DNA of 60,831 bases from assembly GCA_934317845.1 (NCBI GenBank), contig CAKRES010000017.1, positions 1 to 60,831 of the forward strand, given 5' to 3'. The notes beneath the pieces are model-generated. The model was not told where the DNA came from and searched no databases. It was given only the letters and a program-made list of their open reading frames with translations. The position numbers and the translations under genes were made by a program. Source of the DNA: an uncultured Lachnospiraceae bacterium (GTDB lineage: Bacteria; Bacillota; Clostridia; Lachnospirales; Lachnospiraceae). Below are positions 44,029 through 53,861 of this stretch, piece by piece. Numbering within the stretch: position 1 is the first letter of the stretch; every line of letters starts with the position of its first letter.

Positions 44029-44610
44029 TTATCGGAACATGGAACATAACGCTTCGTAAAGGCGTGTAATAGGCAGTCCGACCACATTGTTGTAATCTCC
44101 GATGATCTGCTCAACGAAGATCGCACCGCGTCCCTGGATGCCATAGCTTCCTGCTTTGTCCATTGGTTCTCCGGTTTTAATGTAGGCACGGATCTCTTCA
44201 TCGGTGAAGGCACGCATTTTTACTTTAGTTTCTACATAGAAAGAATTTTTCTTCCTTTCTTTTTCGGGGGTAAGCAGTATAAGGCTCACTCCGGTAAAGA
44301 CACTGTGGGTATGTCCGGATAAGTGGGAGAGCATCTGGAACGCATCTTCTTCATTCTGGGGTTTCCCAAGGATCTGATCCTGATATGAAACGACCGTATC
44401 GGCGGCGATCACAATCGTTGGTTCTGTGATGGTAAGAGTGTTGGCAACGGCATTGCATTTTTGCTGCGAAAGATCGGTTACAACATTTTGAGGAAGGGTT
44501 TCTTTGGTTGCTTCTGCTACATCACTTATGATCACGTCAAATTCTGTGATCCCCATCTGGGTGAGAAGTTCCTTCCTTCTAGGTGAACCACTGGCTAAAA
44601 TATACTTCAT
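44029..44610 (-). CDS. maf: Maf family nucleotide pyrophosphatase
   Basis: Maf proteins hydrolyse non-canonical nucleoside triphosphates (and dTTP/UTP) and affect septation when overproduced. The 193-residue product has the signature LASGSPRRKELL at residues 5-16, the catalytic region IAADTVVSYQDQILGKP and DKAGSYGIQGRGAIFVEQIIGDYNNVVGLP. It is a single gene on the minus strand, divergent from nfnA, with the palindromic element immediately downstream of its stop. Confidence 0.95.
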   Translation of the reverse strand: MKYILASGSPRRKELLTQMGITEFDVIISDVAEATKETLPQNVVTDLSQQKCNAVANTLTITEPTIVIAADTVVSYQDQILGKPQNEEDAFQMLSHLSGHTHSVFTGVSLILLTPEKERKKNSFYVETKVKMRAFTDEEIRAYIKTGEPMDKAGSYGIQGRGAIFVEQIIGDYNNVVGLPITRLYEALCSMFR

Positions 44611-44758
44611 TTCTTAAGTCCTCATTTCCTTTTTTTACATTTTACAACAAAACAGAGGCAGAATCAAAATTTACACAAAAAAACACTTTTAAAATGTATG
44701 TATTTTCGCTATAATAAATCCGTATGTAACAATGATATAATATTAGGAGGAATTACGA

Positions 44759-45580
44759 ATGTACAAGATTTTGCGCAAAGAAACGCTCAACAGTGCAGTA
44801 GAGTTAATGGAGATTGAAGCTCCTTATGTTGCACGTAAGTGTGAGCCGGGTCAGTTTGTCATTGTCCGTGTTGACGAAGATGGCGAGCGTGTTCCATTGA
44901 CCATTGCAGATTATGACCGGGAGAAGAATTCTGTTACGATCATTTATCAGGTAGTTGGTTACTCAACAGAATTATTAAGCAAAAAGCAGGCTGGCGATAC
45001 GATTCAGGATTTCGTTGGACCACTTGGAAGTCCTGCACCACTTCACAAGATGGAGCGGGTATGTGGCGTTGCCGGTGGTGTTGGTTCTGCTCCTCTTTAT
45101 CCACAGCTTCGTAAGCTGGCTGAGATGGGAGTAAAGGTCGATGTTATTATTGGCGGAAGAAGCGCAGAATTTGTTATATTAGCAGATCTCTTTGAGAAAT
45201 TCTGTGATCACGTATATATCACGACGGACGATGGTTCTCTTGGTATCAAGGGCTTTGGTACAACCGTATTGAAAGAGCAGATTGATAACGGTGTGAAGTA
45301 TGATGAAGTCATTGCCATTGGACCATTGATCATGATGAAGAACGTCGTAGCACTGACGAAGCAGTACGATATTCCGACTATGGTCAGCCTGAATCCAATC
45401 ATGATCGACGGAACCGGTATGTGTGGCGGATGCCGTGTGACAGTCGGTGGCGAGACAAAATTTGCCTGCGTGGATGGTCCGGACTTTGACGGATTCCAGG
45501 TTGATTTTGACGAGTGTATGAAGCGTCAGGGTATGTTCAAGGAAGAAGAACATCAATGCAAGATTGGAAGGGGGCTGTAA
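44759..45580 (+). CDS. nfnA: NfnA: NAD-dependent ferredoxin-NADP oxidoreductase small subunit
   Basis: The 273-residue product has an FAD-binding domain (RVPLTIADYD, near residue 44), an NAD-binding domain (CGVAGGVGSAPLYPQL) and a C-terminal [2Fe-2S] site with Cys222, Cys225 and Cys237 (MCGGCRVTVGGETKFAC). With the next gene it should form the electron-bifurcating transhydrogenase NfnAB, coupling NADPH to NAD and ferredoxin. Older annotations call the pair sulfide dehydrogenase or glutamate synthase-like. Start follows AGGAGG; the next gene begins 2 bp after its stop. Confidence 0.9.
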   Translation: MYKILRKETLNSAVELMEIEAPYVARKCEPGQFVIVRVDEDGERVPLTIADYDREKNSVTIIYQVVGYSTELLSKKQAGDTIQDFVGPLGSPAPLHKMERVCGVAGGVGSAPLYPQLRKLAEMGVKVDVIIGGRSAEFVILADLFEKFCDHVYITTDDGSLGIKGFGTTVLKEQIDNGVKYDEVIAIGPLIMMKNVVALTKQYDIPTMVSLNPIMIDGTGMCGGCRVTVGGETKFACVDGPDFDGFQVDFDECMKRQGMFKEEEHQCKIGRGL

Positions 45581-45582
45581 TC

Positions 45583-46968
45583 ATGGCAAATATGAGTATG
45601 ACAAAGGTACCGATGCCAGAGCAGGCACCGGACGTAAGAAATAAGAATTTTGAAGAAGTAGCATTGGGATATACCGAGGAGATGGCAAAAGAAGAGGCAA
45701 CACGATGCTTACAGTGTAAGAATCCTCTTTGTATGCAGGGCTGTCCGGTAAATGTACCGATTCCCGGTTTTATTGAGAAAGTAGCTGAGGGCGATTTTGA
45801 GGCTGCTTACGAGATCATCACCAGTGAGAATGCATTGCCGGCAATCTGTGGACGTGTCTGCCCACAGGAGAACCAGTGTGAGGGCAAATGTGTGCGCGGT
45901 ATCAAGGGGGAACCGGTTTCTATCGGACGCTTGGAGCGTTTTGTTGCTGACTACCATATGAAGCATGCCCAGAAGAAAGCTTTTGATATTGCCAAGAAAG
46001 GAATCAAAGTTGCCGTTGTAGGTTCTGGTCCTTCCGGTATTACCTGTGCCGGAGAACTGGCAAAGAAAGGCTATGACGTGACTGTATTTGAAGCACTGCA
46101 CAAAGCAGGCGGCGTGTTGAGCTATGGTATTCCGGAGTTCCGTCTTCCAAAGGATCTCGTGGCAAAGGAGATTGAAAATGTCACCGATCTCGGTGTAGAT
46201 TTAGAGACAAATGTTGTTGTGGGACGTTCCATTACGATTGATGAATTGATGGAAGATGGCTACAAAGCTGTATTCGTGGGATCCGGAGCAGGTCTTCCAA
46301 GATTCTTAGGCATTCCGGGAGAGAATTTACTTGGTGTATATTCTGCCAATGAATTTTTAACCCGTGTCAATCTGATGAAGGGATATAAGTTCCCGGAAAC
46401 ACCGACACCGGTAAAGGTAGGCAAAAATGTTGCTGTCGTTGGTGCAGGTAACGTGGCAATGGATGCAGCAAGAACAGCGAAACGTCTCGGTGCAGAAAAT
46501 GTTTATATTGTATACCGTCGTGGAGAGGAAGAAGTACCTGCCCGTAAAGAGGAAGTACATCACGCAAAAGAAGAAGGCATCATATTCAAATTGTTAAATA
46601 ATCCATGTGCGATCCACGGTGAAGATGGATGGGTAAAGAGCATGGAAATAGTACCACAGGAGCTTGGAGAGCCGGATGCATCCGGACGTAGAAGACCGGT
46701 TCCGGTAGAGGGTGCCAATTATGAAATTGATGTCGATACTGTGATCATTGCGATCGGACAGAGTCCTAACCCATTGATCCGTCAGACCACACCGGGTCTT
46801 GATGTTCAGAAATGGGGTGGTATCATTGTAGATGAAGATACCATGAAGACCAGCAAAGATGGTGTGTATGCCGGAGGTGATACCGTAACCGGAGCAGCTA
46901 CCGTTATCCTTGCCATGGGAGCGGGTAAGAAAGCGGCAGCAGCAATTGACGAGGCACTTTCTAAGTAA
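45583..46968 (+). CDS. nfnB: NfnB: ferredoxin-NADP oxidoreductase large subunit
   Basis: The 461-residue product has two N-terminal cysteine clusters for [4Fe-4S] centres (CLQCKNPLCMQGCPV and CGRVCPQENQCEGKC), then two Rossmann folds for FAD (VVGSGPSGITCAGEL) and NADP (VVGAGNVAMDAARTAKRLG). It resembles the small subunit of glutamate synthase but its pairing with nfnA points to the bifurcating NfnAB complex. The ATG at 45583 is preferred because it falls right after the nfnA stop and fits family length. Confidence 0.9.
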   Translation: MANMSMTKVPMPEQAPDVRNKNFEEVALGYTEEMAKEEATRCLQCKNPLCMQGCPVNVPIPGFIEKVAEGDFEAAYEIITSENALPAICGRVCPQENQCEGKCVRGIKGEPVSIGRLERFVADYHMKHAQKKAFDIAKKGIKVAVVGSGPSGITCAGELAKKGYDVTVFEALHKAGGVLSYGIPEFRLPKDLVAKEIENVTDLGVDLETNVVVGRSITIDELMEDGYKAVFVGSGAGLPRFLGIPGENLLGVYSANEFLTRVNLMKGYKFPETPTPVKVGKNVAVVGAGNVAMDAARTAKRLGAENVYIVYRRGEEEVPARKEEVHHAKEEGIIFKLLNNPCAIHGEDGWVKSMEIVPQELGEPDASGRRRPVPVEGANYEIDVDTVIIAIGQSPNPLIRQTTPGLDVQKWGGIIVDEDTMKTSKDGVYAGGDTVTGAATVILAMGAGKKAAAAIDEALSK

Positions 46969-47002
46969 GAGGTCAAACAAGGGGTATAGATGTTAGGAAA
47001 GT

Positions 47003-47040
47003 ACAAGTGGTTTATCAGGGGATAGGTCACTTGTCTTTTC
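47003..47040 (+). terminator. Possible terminator after nfnB
   Basis: A 7-bp stem (47003-47009 with 47028-47034, acaagtg/cacttgt), with a small inner stem, is followed by CTTTTC. Confidence 0.5.
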
Positions 47041-47076
47041 TTTAAACATGAGAGAAAGAAAGGAGGAGTGTGAAAC

Positions 47077-47622
47077 ATGATAACGATGAATGATGACTAT
47101 GCGGAGCTTACGATTGCCAGTAAAGAAAAGCATGTGAGTGTTCTGGTTATTATCTTAACAGTTCTGGCCGCTATTGCAGGAGCATTGCTTGTGATCACGA
47201 TCAATGCCTTGCTTCCGGAGTCTGTTAGTATGTTGGGAAGTATTCTGATCGCAGTGTATATCTGTGTCTGTATTCCTGCATTTGCAACGATCTGTCATCC
47301 AAAAACCGTGGATTACGATTATCTTTACGTGGAGAACGATCTGGAAATCTCCCGTGTGATCAATAAGAGCAAGCGCAAAACTGCAATTTTACTACATTTG
47401 CAGCATGCCAAACGGATCGCACCAAAGGGCAGCCAGAGCATTCTTGGCTATGAAGGAAAGGGAAATGTCAAAATAAAGGATTTTACGTCTGTGGAAACGA
47501 CAGATCCGTATGTGATCGTGATGGAAAAAGATCAGGATGTGATCGAGATTCTCATCGAACCGGAAGAACATCTGCTTACCCTGATAAAGGCAAGAAATAA
47601 GGATATTTTTTATGAATCATAA
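47077..47622 (+). CDS. Small membrane protein, DUF6106-like
   Basis: The 181-residue product has two transmembrane helices near the N-terminus (about residues 20-43 and 51-72), followed by a soluble domain with DYLYVENDLEISRVINKSKRKTAILLHLQHAKRIAP. This pattern resembles DUF6106, seen in Lachnospiraceae; the assignment is moderate. Function is unknown. It lies between nfnB and guaB but guaB has its own promoter. Confidence 0.7.
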   Translation: MITMNDDYAELTIASKEKHVSVLVIILTVLAAIAGALLVITINALLPESVSMLGSILIAVYICVCIPAFATICHPKTVDYDYLYVENDLEISRVINKSKRKTAILLHLQHAKRIAPKGSQSILGYEGKGNVKIKDFTSVETTDPYVIVMEKDQDVIEILIEPEEHLLTLIKARNKDIFYES

Positions 47623-47634
47623 GGGCGTAGATGG

Positions 47635-47663
47635 TTGACATTTAAAAAAATGTTTGATAGCAT
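47635..47663 (+). promoter_or_regulatory. Sigma-A promoter of guaB
   Basis: A perfect TTGACA (47635-47640), a 17-bp spacer and TAGCAT (47658-47663), 40 bp before the guaB start. No purine riboswitch fits in this short leader. Confidence 0.65.
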
Positions 47664-47703
47664 TAACAAATAATAACAAAGAAGATGAAGGAGGAAAAAC
47701 AAA

Positions 47704-49155
47704 ATGGGTAAGATTGTTGGCGAAGGAATCACATTTGATGATGTGCTCTTAGTACCTGGATATTCCGAGGTAATTCCGAACGAAGTAAACTTAGAAACCA
47801 ATTTGACAAAGAAGATTAAGCTGAATGTACCTTTAATGAGTGCCGGTATGGATACGGTTACTGAGTACCGCATGGCAATTGCGATGGCGAGACAGGGTGG
47901 TATCGGTATCATTCATAAGAATATGTCGATTGAGGCACAGGCAGAAGAGGTTGATAAGGTAAAGCGTTCTGAGAATGGTGTTATCACGGACCCATTTTAT
48001 TTGTCTCCGGAACATACATTAAAGGATGCTGATGACTTAATGGCAAAATTCCGCATCAGTGGTGTGCCGATCACAGAAAACGGAAGACTTGTTGGTATCA
48101 TTACTAACCGTGACTTAAAATTTGAAACAGATTACAACAAGCTGATCAAAGAGTCTATGACATCAGAAGGTCTGGTTACAGCACCGGAAGGAATTACGTT
48201 AGAGGAGGCAAAGAAGATCTTAGGAGCAGCCCGCAAGGAGAAGCTTCCGATCGTAGATGCCAACTTTAACTTAAAGGGATTGATCACGATCAAAGATATT
48301 GAGAAGCAGATCAAGTATCCGAACTCTGCAAAGGATTCACAGGGACGTCTGCTCTGTGGTGCTGCCGTTGGTGTAACACCGGATATTACAGATCGTGTCG
48401 ATGAGTTAGTAAAAGCAAAAGTAGACTGTGTTGTGATTGATACGGCACATGGCCATTCTGCTAATGTATTAAAGACATTTAAGCTGATCAAGGAGAAATA
48501 TCCGGATCTGCAGGTAATCGCCGGTAATGTGGCAACTAAGTCCGGAACACAGGCAATGATCGATATGGGCGTAGATGCTGTAAAGATCGGTATTGGACCT
48601 GGTTCTATCTGTACGACCCGTGTGGTAGCCGGTATTGGTGTACCACAGATCACAGCGATCATGGAAGCATATGAAGCAGCCGATAAAGCAGGTATTCCGG
48701 TTATTGCGGATGGTGGTATCAAATACTCCGGAGATATTACAAAGGCGATCGCAGCCGGAGCAAATGTCTGCATGATGGGATCCATGTTTGCAGGATGTGA
48801 TGAGTCTCCAGGAGAGTTCGAGTTATATCAGGGACGTAAATACAAGGTATACCGTGGTATGGGATCAATCGCAGCGATGGAGAACGGAAGCAAGGATCGT
48901 TACTTCCAGTCCAATGCCAAAAAGCTGGTACCGGAAGGTGTGGAAGGACGTGTTGCTTACAAAGGAACCGTGGAAGATACCGTATTCCAGTTATTAGGTG
49001 GATTACGTTCCGGTATGGGATATTGTGGTGCGAGAACCATCGAGGAATTAAAGCAGAAAGGTCAGTTTGTGAAGATTTCTGCAGCTTCCTTAAAAGAGAG
49101 TCATCCACATGATATCCAGATCACCAAGGAAGCACCAAACTATAGCGTTGAGTAA
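47704..49155 (+). CDS. guaB: Inosine-5'-monophosphate dehydrogenase
   Basis: GuaB oxidises IMP to XMP, the committed step to GMP. The 483-residue product has the TIM barrel interrupted by two CBS domains (about residues 95-205), the catalytic loop GIGPGSICTTRVVAG, and the conserved FEDVLLVPGYS-like start. Length is typical. Its end overlaps the next reading frame. Confidence 0.97.
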   Translation: MGKIVGEGITFDDVLLVPGYSEVIPNEVNLETNLTKKIKLNVPLMSAGMDTVTEYRMAIAMARQGGIGIIHKNMSIEAQAEEVDKVKRSENGVITDPFYLSPEHTLKDADDLMAKFRISGVPITENGRLVGIITNRDLKFETDYNKLIKESMTSEGLVTAPEGITLEEAKKILGAARKEKLPIVDANFNLKGLITIKDIEKQIKYPNSAKDSQGRLLCGAAVGVTPDITDRVDELVKAKVDCVVIDTAHGHSANVLKTFKLIKEKYPDLQVIAGNVATKSGTQAMIDMGVDAVKIGIGPGSICTTRVVAGIGVPQITAIMEAYEAADKAGIPVIADGGIKYSGDITKAIAAGANVCMMGSMFAGCDESPGEFELYQGRKYKVYRGMGSIAAMENGSKDRYFQSNAKKLVPEGVEGRVAYKGTVEDTVFQLLGGLRSGMGYCGARTIEELKQKGQFVKISAASLKESHPHDIQITKEAPNYSVE

Positions 49156-49837
49156 AAAAACGAAACGAGAACGTCAGGCCGTTGTCTACCTGCTCCTTTT
49201 CCTGGCGGGTATGGCAGCAGGGGCTCTGGCGTTTTTTATTGTGATGCTGCAGGGATACGTGCCAACGACTGTGCTTCAGGCAGTAGAAGATGTTCCGGTG
49301 AAACAGGTGCCAAAGCCGGACATGGAAGAAGCCTATTTAACGCCTAATGAGTTTTCACGTCCCGAAACACCACTGACAACAGTAAATGGAATCGTCATTC
49401 ATTATGTAGCAAATCCCGGAAGCTCTGCGATGGACAATCGCAATTACTTTGAGGGGTTGAAGGACAGTGGAGCAACCTATGCCAGCTCCAATTTTATTGT
49501 GGGACTGACCGGAGAAATCGTGGCATGCGTTCCGGTCAATGAGGTTGCGTATTGCTCCAACCAGAGAAATGATGATACCTTGTCGATCGAGTGTTGTCAT
49601 ATGGACGAAAGCGGAGAATTTAACGACAACACCTATCAGTCGCTCGTGCATTTGACTGCATGGCTTTGCGGACAGTATAACTTAACCGCCGACCGGATCA
49701 TTCGTCATTATGATGTGACGGGGAAAAACTGTCCGAAGTATTATGTAGAACATGAAAATGCATGGAAGCAGTTTAAGCTGGATGTAGAAGCATATATTGC
49801 GAAGAAAGGAAAAGATCCTCGCGCCACAAAAGAATGA
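49109..49837 (+). CDS. Membrane-anchored N-acetylmuramoyl-L-alanine amidase (Amidase_2)
   Basis: The product has an N-terminal transmembrane helix (about residues 26-48) and an extracellular Amidase_2/PGRP domain (about 90-235). Zinc ligands are visible in IVIHYVANPG (first His) and the RHYDVTGKNCPKYY motif. It cuts the amide bond between muramic acid and stem peptide. The start is uncertain: ATG at 49109 overlaps guaB by 47 bp, and a TTG at 49148 would remove most of the overlap; neither has a clear ribosome site. Translation probably depends on coupling to guaB. Confidence 0.88.
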   Translation: MISRSPRKHQTIALSKKTKRERQAVVYLLLFLAGMAAGALAFFIVMLQGYVPTTVLQAVEDVPVKQVPKPDMEEAYLTPNEFSRPETPLTTVNGIVIHYVANPGSSAMDNRNYFEGLKDSGATYASSNFIVGLTGEIVACVPVNEVAYCSNQRNDDTLSIECCHMDESGEFNDNTYQSLVHLTAWLCGQYNLTADRIIRHYDVTGKNCPKYYVEHENAWKQFKLDVEAYIAKKGKDPRATKE

Positions 49838-49875
49838 GAAAAACAGAGAATGTGACATTTTTGAAAAAAGGGGTA

Positions 49876-49884
49876 TGCTATACT
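49876..49884 (+). promoter_or_regulatory. Extended -10 promoter of the M16C protease gene
   Basis: TGCTATACT is an extended -10 element (TG-N-TATACT) lying 29 bp before the start codon; no good -35 is seen. Confidence 0.45.
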
Positions 49885-49913
49885 AGAGTAAGAGAAATAC
49901 CAGGAGGGAATTT

Positions 49914-52838
49914 ATGTACGAACAAACAGGAGCCATATACGGCGCATACACATTGATCAAAAAAGAAGAACTGCCAAACTTAAATGGAATTGGTTATCTT
50001 TTTTCACACAATAAAACGAAAGCCAGAGTAGCAGTCATTAAAAATGATGATGACAATAAAGTATTTCATATCGGATTCCGTACACCACCATCGGATGATA
50101 CCGGTGTTCCGCATATTACAGAACATAGTGTCCTGTGCGGTTCCAAAAAATTTCCGGTGAAAGATCCGTTTGTAGATCTGGCAAAGGGCTCCTTAAATAC
50201 CTTTTTAAATGCGATGACTTATCCGGACAAAACGGTGTATCCGGTAGCAAGTGTGAACGATCAGGATTTTAAAAATCTGATGGATGTGTATCTGGATGCG
50301 GTATTTCATCCAAACATTTACCAGTACGAGCAGATCCTAAAACAGGAAGGCTGGCATTATGAGTGCAGTGATGTGGCAGAGCCGATCACGTATAATGGTG
50401 TCGTATATAACGAGATGAAGGGAGTCTTTTCTTCTCCGGAATCAAAGGTAGAACGGTTAAATATGCGTAATTTATATCCGGATACGCCATATTTTTATGA
50501 ATCCGGTGGAGATCCGGAAGCGATTCCTGATCTGACTTACGATGCTTTTCTGGATTTCCATCGTAAATACTATCATCCATCAAACAGCTATATTTACCTG
50601 TATGGAGATAACGATGTGGAGGAGCGTCTTGCTTTTATTGACCGGGAATATTTAAGCAGCTATGACTATCTGTTTGTAGATTCCGAAATTCCAAGTCAGT
50701 CTCCATTTTCAGAGCGGAAAGAAATACGGGGAACCTATGCGATCGCAGAAGAAGAGGAGGAGAAGGATAAAACCTTTTTGTGTTATAACGTGGCAGTAGG
50801 AGAGAGTACAGATGTCACACTTTCGACTGCAATGAAGATTTTAGATTACGTGCTTTTAAATGTGCCGGGAGCACCACTGAAAAAAGCGTTGATCGATGCG
50901 GGTATCGGTCAGGACATTTCTTCTTCTTATGAGACTGCGATGAAGCAGCCGATCTTTTCCATTATGGCGGTCAATGCCAATGAAGATCAAAAGGAGGCAT
51001 TTCTTACCTGCCTGATGGATACTTTAAAGCAGATCGTGGCAGAGGGACTGAATAAAAAGAGTTTAGAGGCGGCAATTGTCAACTATGAGTTCCAGTATCG
51101 TGAGGCAAATTTCGGTTCTTATCCGAAGGGACTGATGTATGGTCTTGGCATGTTTGATACGTGGTTATATGATGATGAAAAAGCGTTTGATCTGTTAAAC
51201 CGTGATGGGATCTACACTTATTTAAAAGATCAGGTAGCTACCGGATATTTTGAGAATCTGATCGAAACATATCTGATTCAGAATCCGCATGCCACCTATG
51301 TGATCGTGACACCGGAAAAGGGCTTGGCGGCAAAACAGGATGCACTGACGGCAAAGAAGCTTGCAGCTTATAAAGAAACATTGTCAGAGGAAGAAGTTGC
51401 AGCACTGGTGAAGGATAACGAAGCACTGCATGCATTTCAGGATCGCGAGGACAGCGAAGAGGACAAAGCAAAACTTCCGGTGCTTAAGATCTCAGATATC
51501 GAAAAGAAAGTACGGGAGCAGGACAATGAGGAAATGACCATCGCTGATACGAAGGTCGTGAAACATTCCATTTTCACCAATGGCATTTCCTATGTGAGCC
51601 TGTTGTTTGACATGCGCCATATTCCGGCAGAGCTTCTTCCGGTAAGTAGTCTTTTGGTCGGTTTATTTAAGGAAGTGGACACCGAGCATTACACGTATCA
51701 GGAGCTTGCCAGCGAGATCAATCTGCATACCGGTGGTATCGGGCATGGAACGAGCGTTTATAAGTCCAAGAAAGAACCGAATGGTTATGGCATGCGTTTT
51801 TCTGTACGGTTAAAATGCTTCCATCAGGAGCTGGAGGCAGCTTTTGCACTGATGAAAGAAATTTATCTGACCAGCGATGTGGCCAATGAAAAGAGGATCC
51901 GTGAGATCGTTGCAGAGAATAAAGTTGCACTTCGTTCCCAGCTTTTAAGCTCCGGTCATACAGCAATGGCAAACCGCGCACTGTCATGCTTTGATGAGAT
52001 GGCAGCCGTAAAGGAGCGTACCGACCTGTATGATTATTATAATTACCTGGTAGATCTGGAAAACCATTTTGAAGAACGAAAAGAGCAGTTGAAAAAAGAT
52101 CTTCAAAGAGCAGTGGAATGTATTTTTACAAAAGAAAATCTACTTGTCAGCGTAACATCCGATCAGGAGGTAAAGGCGCAGCTTGAAAAGCCGCTTTCTG
52201 ACTTTACAAAGGCCTTGTACCCGGATCAGAGTGGAGAAGTATTTACTGTTCCTTTGAGTGGAAAGACAGTAGGTATCATGACTCCATCCAAAGTACAGTA
52301 TGTTGCCTGTGCAGGTAACTTTATGGACGCCGGACAGAAATACAGTGGTGCCATGCTGGTGCTTAAGATGATCTTTTCTTATGAGTATCTGTGGATGAAT
52401 ATCCGCGTGAAGGGCGGGGCATATGGCTGTGGCTGTACGTTTAGCCCGTTTGGAAATGGTTACTTTACAAGCTACCGTGATCCGAATCTTTCTAATACGT
52501 ATCAGGTATATGAAAAGGCAGCAGAATATGTGGCGGCATTTAATGTAGATGCACGTGCGATGAACCAGTATATCATTGGTGCAATCAGTATGCTGGATCA
52601 GCCTCTGACTCCATCAAGCTGGGGAACGAACTGCATGAATGCATATTTACAGGGGATCACAAAAGAGGAGCGGCAGCAGGAGCGCGATGAGGTACTTGCC
52701 TGTGATCAGGAGAAGATAAGAGCACTTGCTCCGGCGGTAGCAGCCATTTATGAAAAGGGTGCATTTGCAACACTTGGAAATCAGGAGAAGATCAAGGAAG
52801 AGCAGGATTATTTTGAAGAAACCGTACTGCTTCGTTAG
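49914..52838 (+). CDS. M16C zinc metallopeptidase (presequence-protease-like)
   Basis: The 974-residue product is a full-length single-chain M16C peptidase. The inverted zinc motif HxxEH is at residues 67-71 (HITEH), with the downstream zinc Glu in YNGVVYNEMKG. The second half is the inactive homologous lobe that closes the chamber (VKGGAYGCGCTFSPFGNGYFTSYRDPN). These enzymes degrade short unstructured peptides. There is no signal peptide, so it should be cytoplasmic. It is followed by era after 21 bp. Confidence 0.93.
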   Translation: MYEQTGAIYGAYTLIKKEELPNLNGIGYLFSHNKTKARVAVIKNDDDNKVFHIGFRTPPSDDTGVPHITEHSVLCGSKKFPVKDPFVDLAKGSLNTFLNAMTYPDKTVYPVASVNDQDFKNLMDVYLDAVFHPNIYQYEQILKQEGWHYECSDVAEPITYNGVVYNEMKGVFSSPESKVERLNMRNLYPDTPYFYESGGDPEAIPDLTYDAFLDFHRKYYHPSNSYIYLYGDNDVEERLAFIDREYLSSYDYLFVDSEIPSQSPFSERKEIRGTYAIAEEEEEKDKTFLCYNVAVGESTDVTLSTAMKILDYVLLNVPGAPLKKALIDAGIGQDISSSYETAMKQPIFSIMAVNANEDQKEAFLTCLMDTLKQIVAEGLNKKSLEAAIVNYEFQYREANFGSYPKGLMYGLGMFDTWLYDDEKAFDLLNRDGIYTYLKDQVATGYFENLIETYLIQNPHATYVIVTPEKGLAAKQDALTAKKLAAYKETLSEEEVAALVKDNEALHAFQDREDSEEDKAKLPVLKISDIEKKVREQDNEEMTIADTKVVKHSIFTNGISYVSLLFDMRHIPAELLPVSSLLVGLFKEVDTEHYTYQELASEINLHTGGIGHGTSVYKSKKEPNGYGMRFSVRLKCFHQELEAAFALMKEIYLTSDVANEKRIREIVAENKVALRSQLLSSGHTAMANRALSCFDEMAAVKERTDLYDYYNYLVDLENHFEERKEQLKKDLQRAVECIFTKENLLVSVTSDQEVKAQLEKPLSDFTKALYPDQSGEVFTVPLSGKTVGIMTPSKVQYVACAGNFMDAGQKYSGAMLVLKMIFSYEYLWMNIRVKGGAYGCGCTFSPFGNGYFTSYRDPNLSNTYQVYEKAAEYVAAFNVDARAMNQYIIGAISMLDQPLTPSSWGTNCMNAYLQGITKEERQQERDEVLACDQEKIRALAPAVAAIYEKGAFATLGNQEKIKEEQDYFEETVLLR

Positions 52839-52859
52839 AAAAGGATAAAGAGGATAGGA

Positions 52860-53765
52860 ATGAAAGAACAGGCATTTAAATCAGGATTTGTGACGCTGAT
52901 CGGAAGACCGAATGTAGGGAAATCCACATTGATGAATCATCTGATCGGACAGAAGATCGCGATCACATCAAAAAAGCCACAGACAACAAGAAACCGGATT
53001 CAGACTGTTTATACTGATGAGCGGGGACAGATCATTTTTCTTGATACACCGGGCATGAACAAGGCGAAGAATAAACTCGGCGAATACATGCTAAGTGTGG
53101 CGCAGCATACGCTCAGTGAGGTGGATGTGATCTTATGGCTTGTAGAGCCGACTACCTTTGTCGGACAGAATGAACGCTATATTGTGGAACAGCTTCAAAA
53201 GGTAAAGACACCGGTGATCCTGATCGTCAATAAAAAGGATACGGTAGAGCAGGCGGCACTCGATGCAGCAATAAAGACCTATAAGGAGCTTTATGATTAT
53301 GCAAAGATCATTCCGGTATCAGCACTCAGAAGTCAGAACCTGGATACAGTGATCGCCGCAATCTATGATCATCTTGAGGAAGGCCCACAGTATTATGACG
53401 ATGATACGGTTACGGATCAGCCGATGCGTCAGATCGTAGCAGAAATGATCCGGGAAAAAGCACTGCGCCTTTTGGAACAGGAGATCCCACACGGGATCGC
53501 AGTGACGATCGAGCAGATGAAACAACGGAACAACGGTATGTATGACATAGATGCAACCATTATATGCGAGCGGGATTCCCACAAGGGTATCATTATCGGA
53601 AAAAATGGCCAGATGTTAAAACGCATTGGTACACAGGCACGACGTGATATGGAAGATATGCTGGAAGAGAAGGTAAATCTTAAGATCTGGGTAAAGGTGC
53701 GCAAGGAATGGCGTGATAGTGATATTCTGTTGAAAAATTACGGATTTAATAAAAACGAGATCTAA
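52860..53765 (+). CDS. era: GTPase Era
   Basis: Era is an essential GTPase that binds the 3' end of 16S rRNA during 30S assembly. The 301-residue product has the G1 motif GRPNVGKST (residues 16-24), G3 DTPG, G4 NKKD, and a C-terminal KH RNA-binding domain (about 210-290) with GIIIGKNGQMLKRIG. The era-yqzL-recO order follows B. subtilis. Confidence 0.97.
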   Translation: MKEQAFKSGFVTLIGRPNVGKSTLMNHLIGQKIAITSKKPQTTRNRIQTVYTDERGQIIFLDTPGMNKAKNKLGEYMLSVAQHTLSEVDVILWLVEPTTFVGQNERYIVEQLQKVKTPVILIVNKKDTVEQAALDAAIKTYKELYDYAKIIPVSALRSQNLDTVIAAIYDHLEEGPQYYDDDTVTDQPMRQIVAEMIREKALRLLEQEIPHGIAVTIEQMKQRNNGMYDIDATIICERDSHKGIIIGKNGQMLKRIGTQARRDMEDMLEEKVNLKIWVKVRKEWRDSDILLKNYGFNKNEI

Positions 53766-53861
53766 GTTACCATTTTTTCTCTGACATATTTTTACGAACG
53801 AGGGGTATGTTAATAACAAGTAAGAAAAAGAAACGGAAAGGTTAAGGGGCGTCGTAAGGGT

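Noticed and set aside
43869..44213. 114-codon minus-strand frame covering the folded element and the end of maf
   Set aside because: It is out of frame with maf, passes through the palindrome and has no start signal; the RNA or repeat explanation is better.
44710..44741. Two TATAAT-like sequences before nfnA
   Set aside because: One is too close to the start codon to leave room for a leader, and neither has a convincing -35, so no promoter was called.
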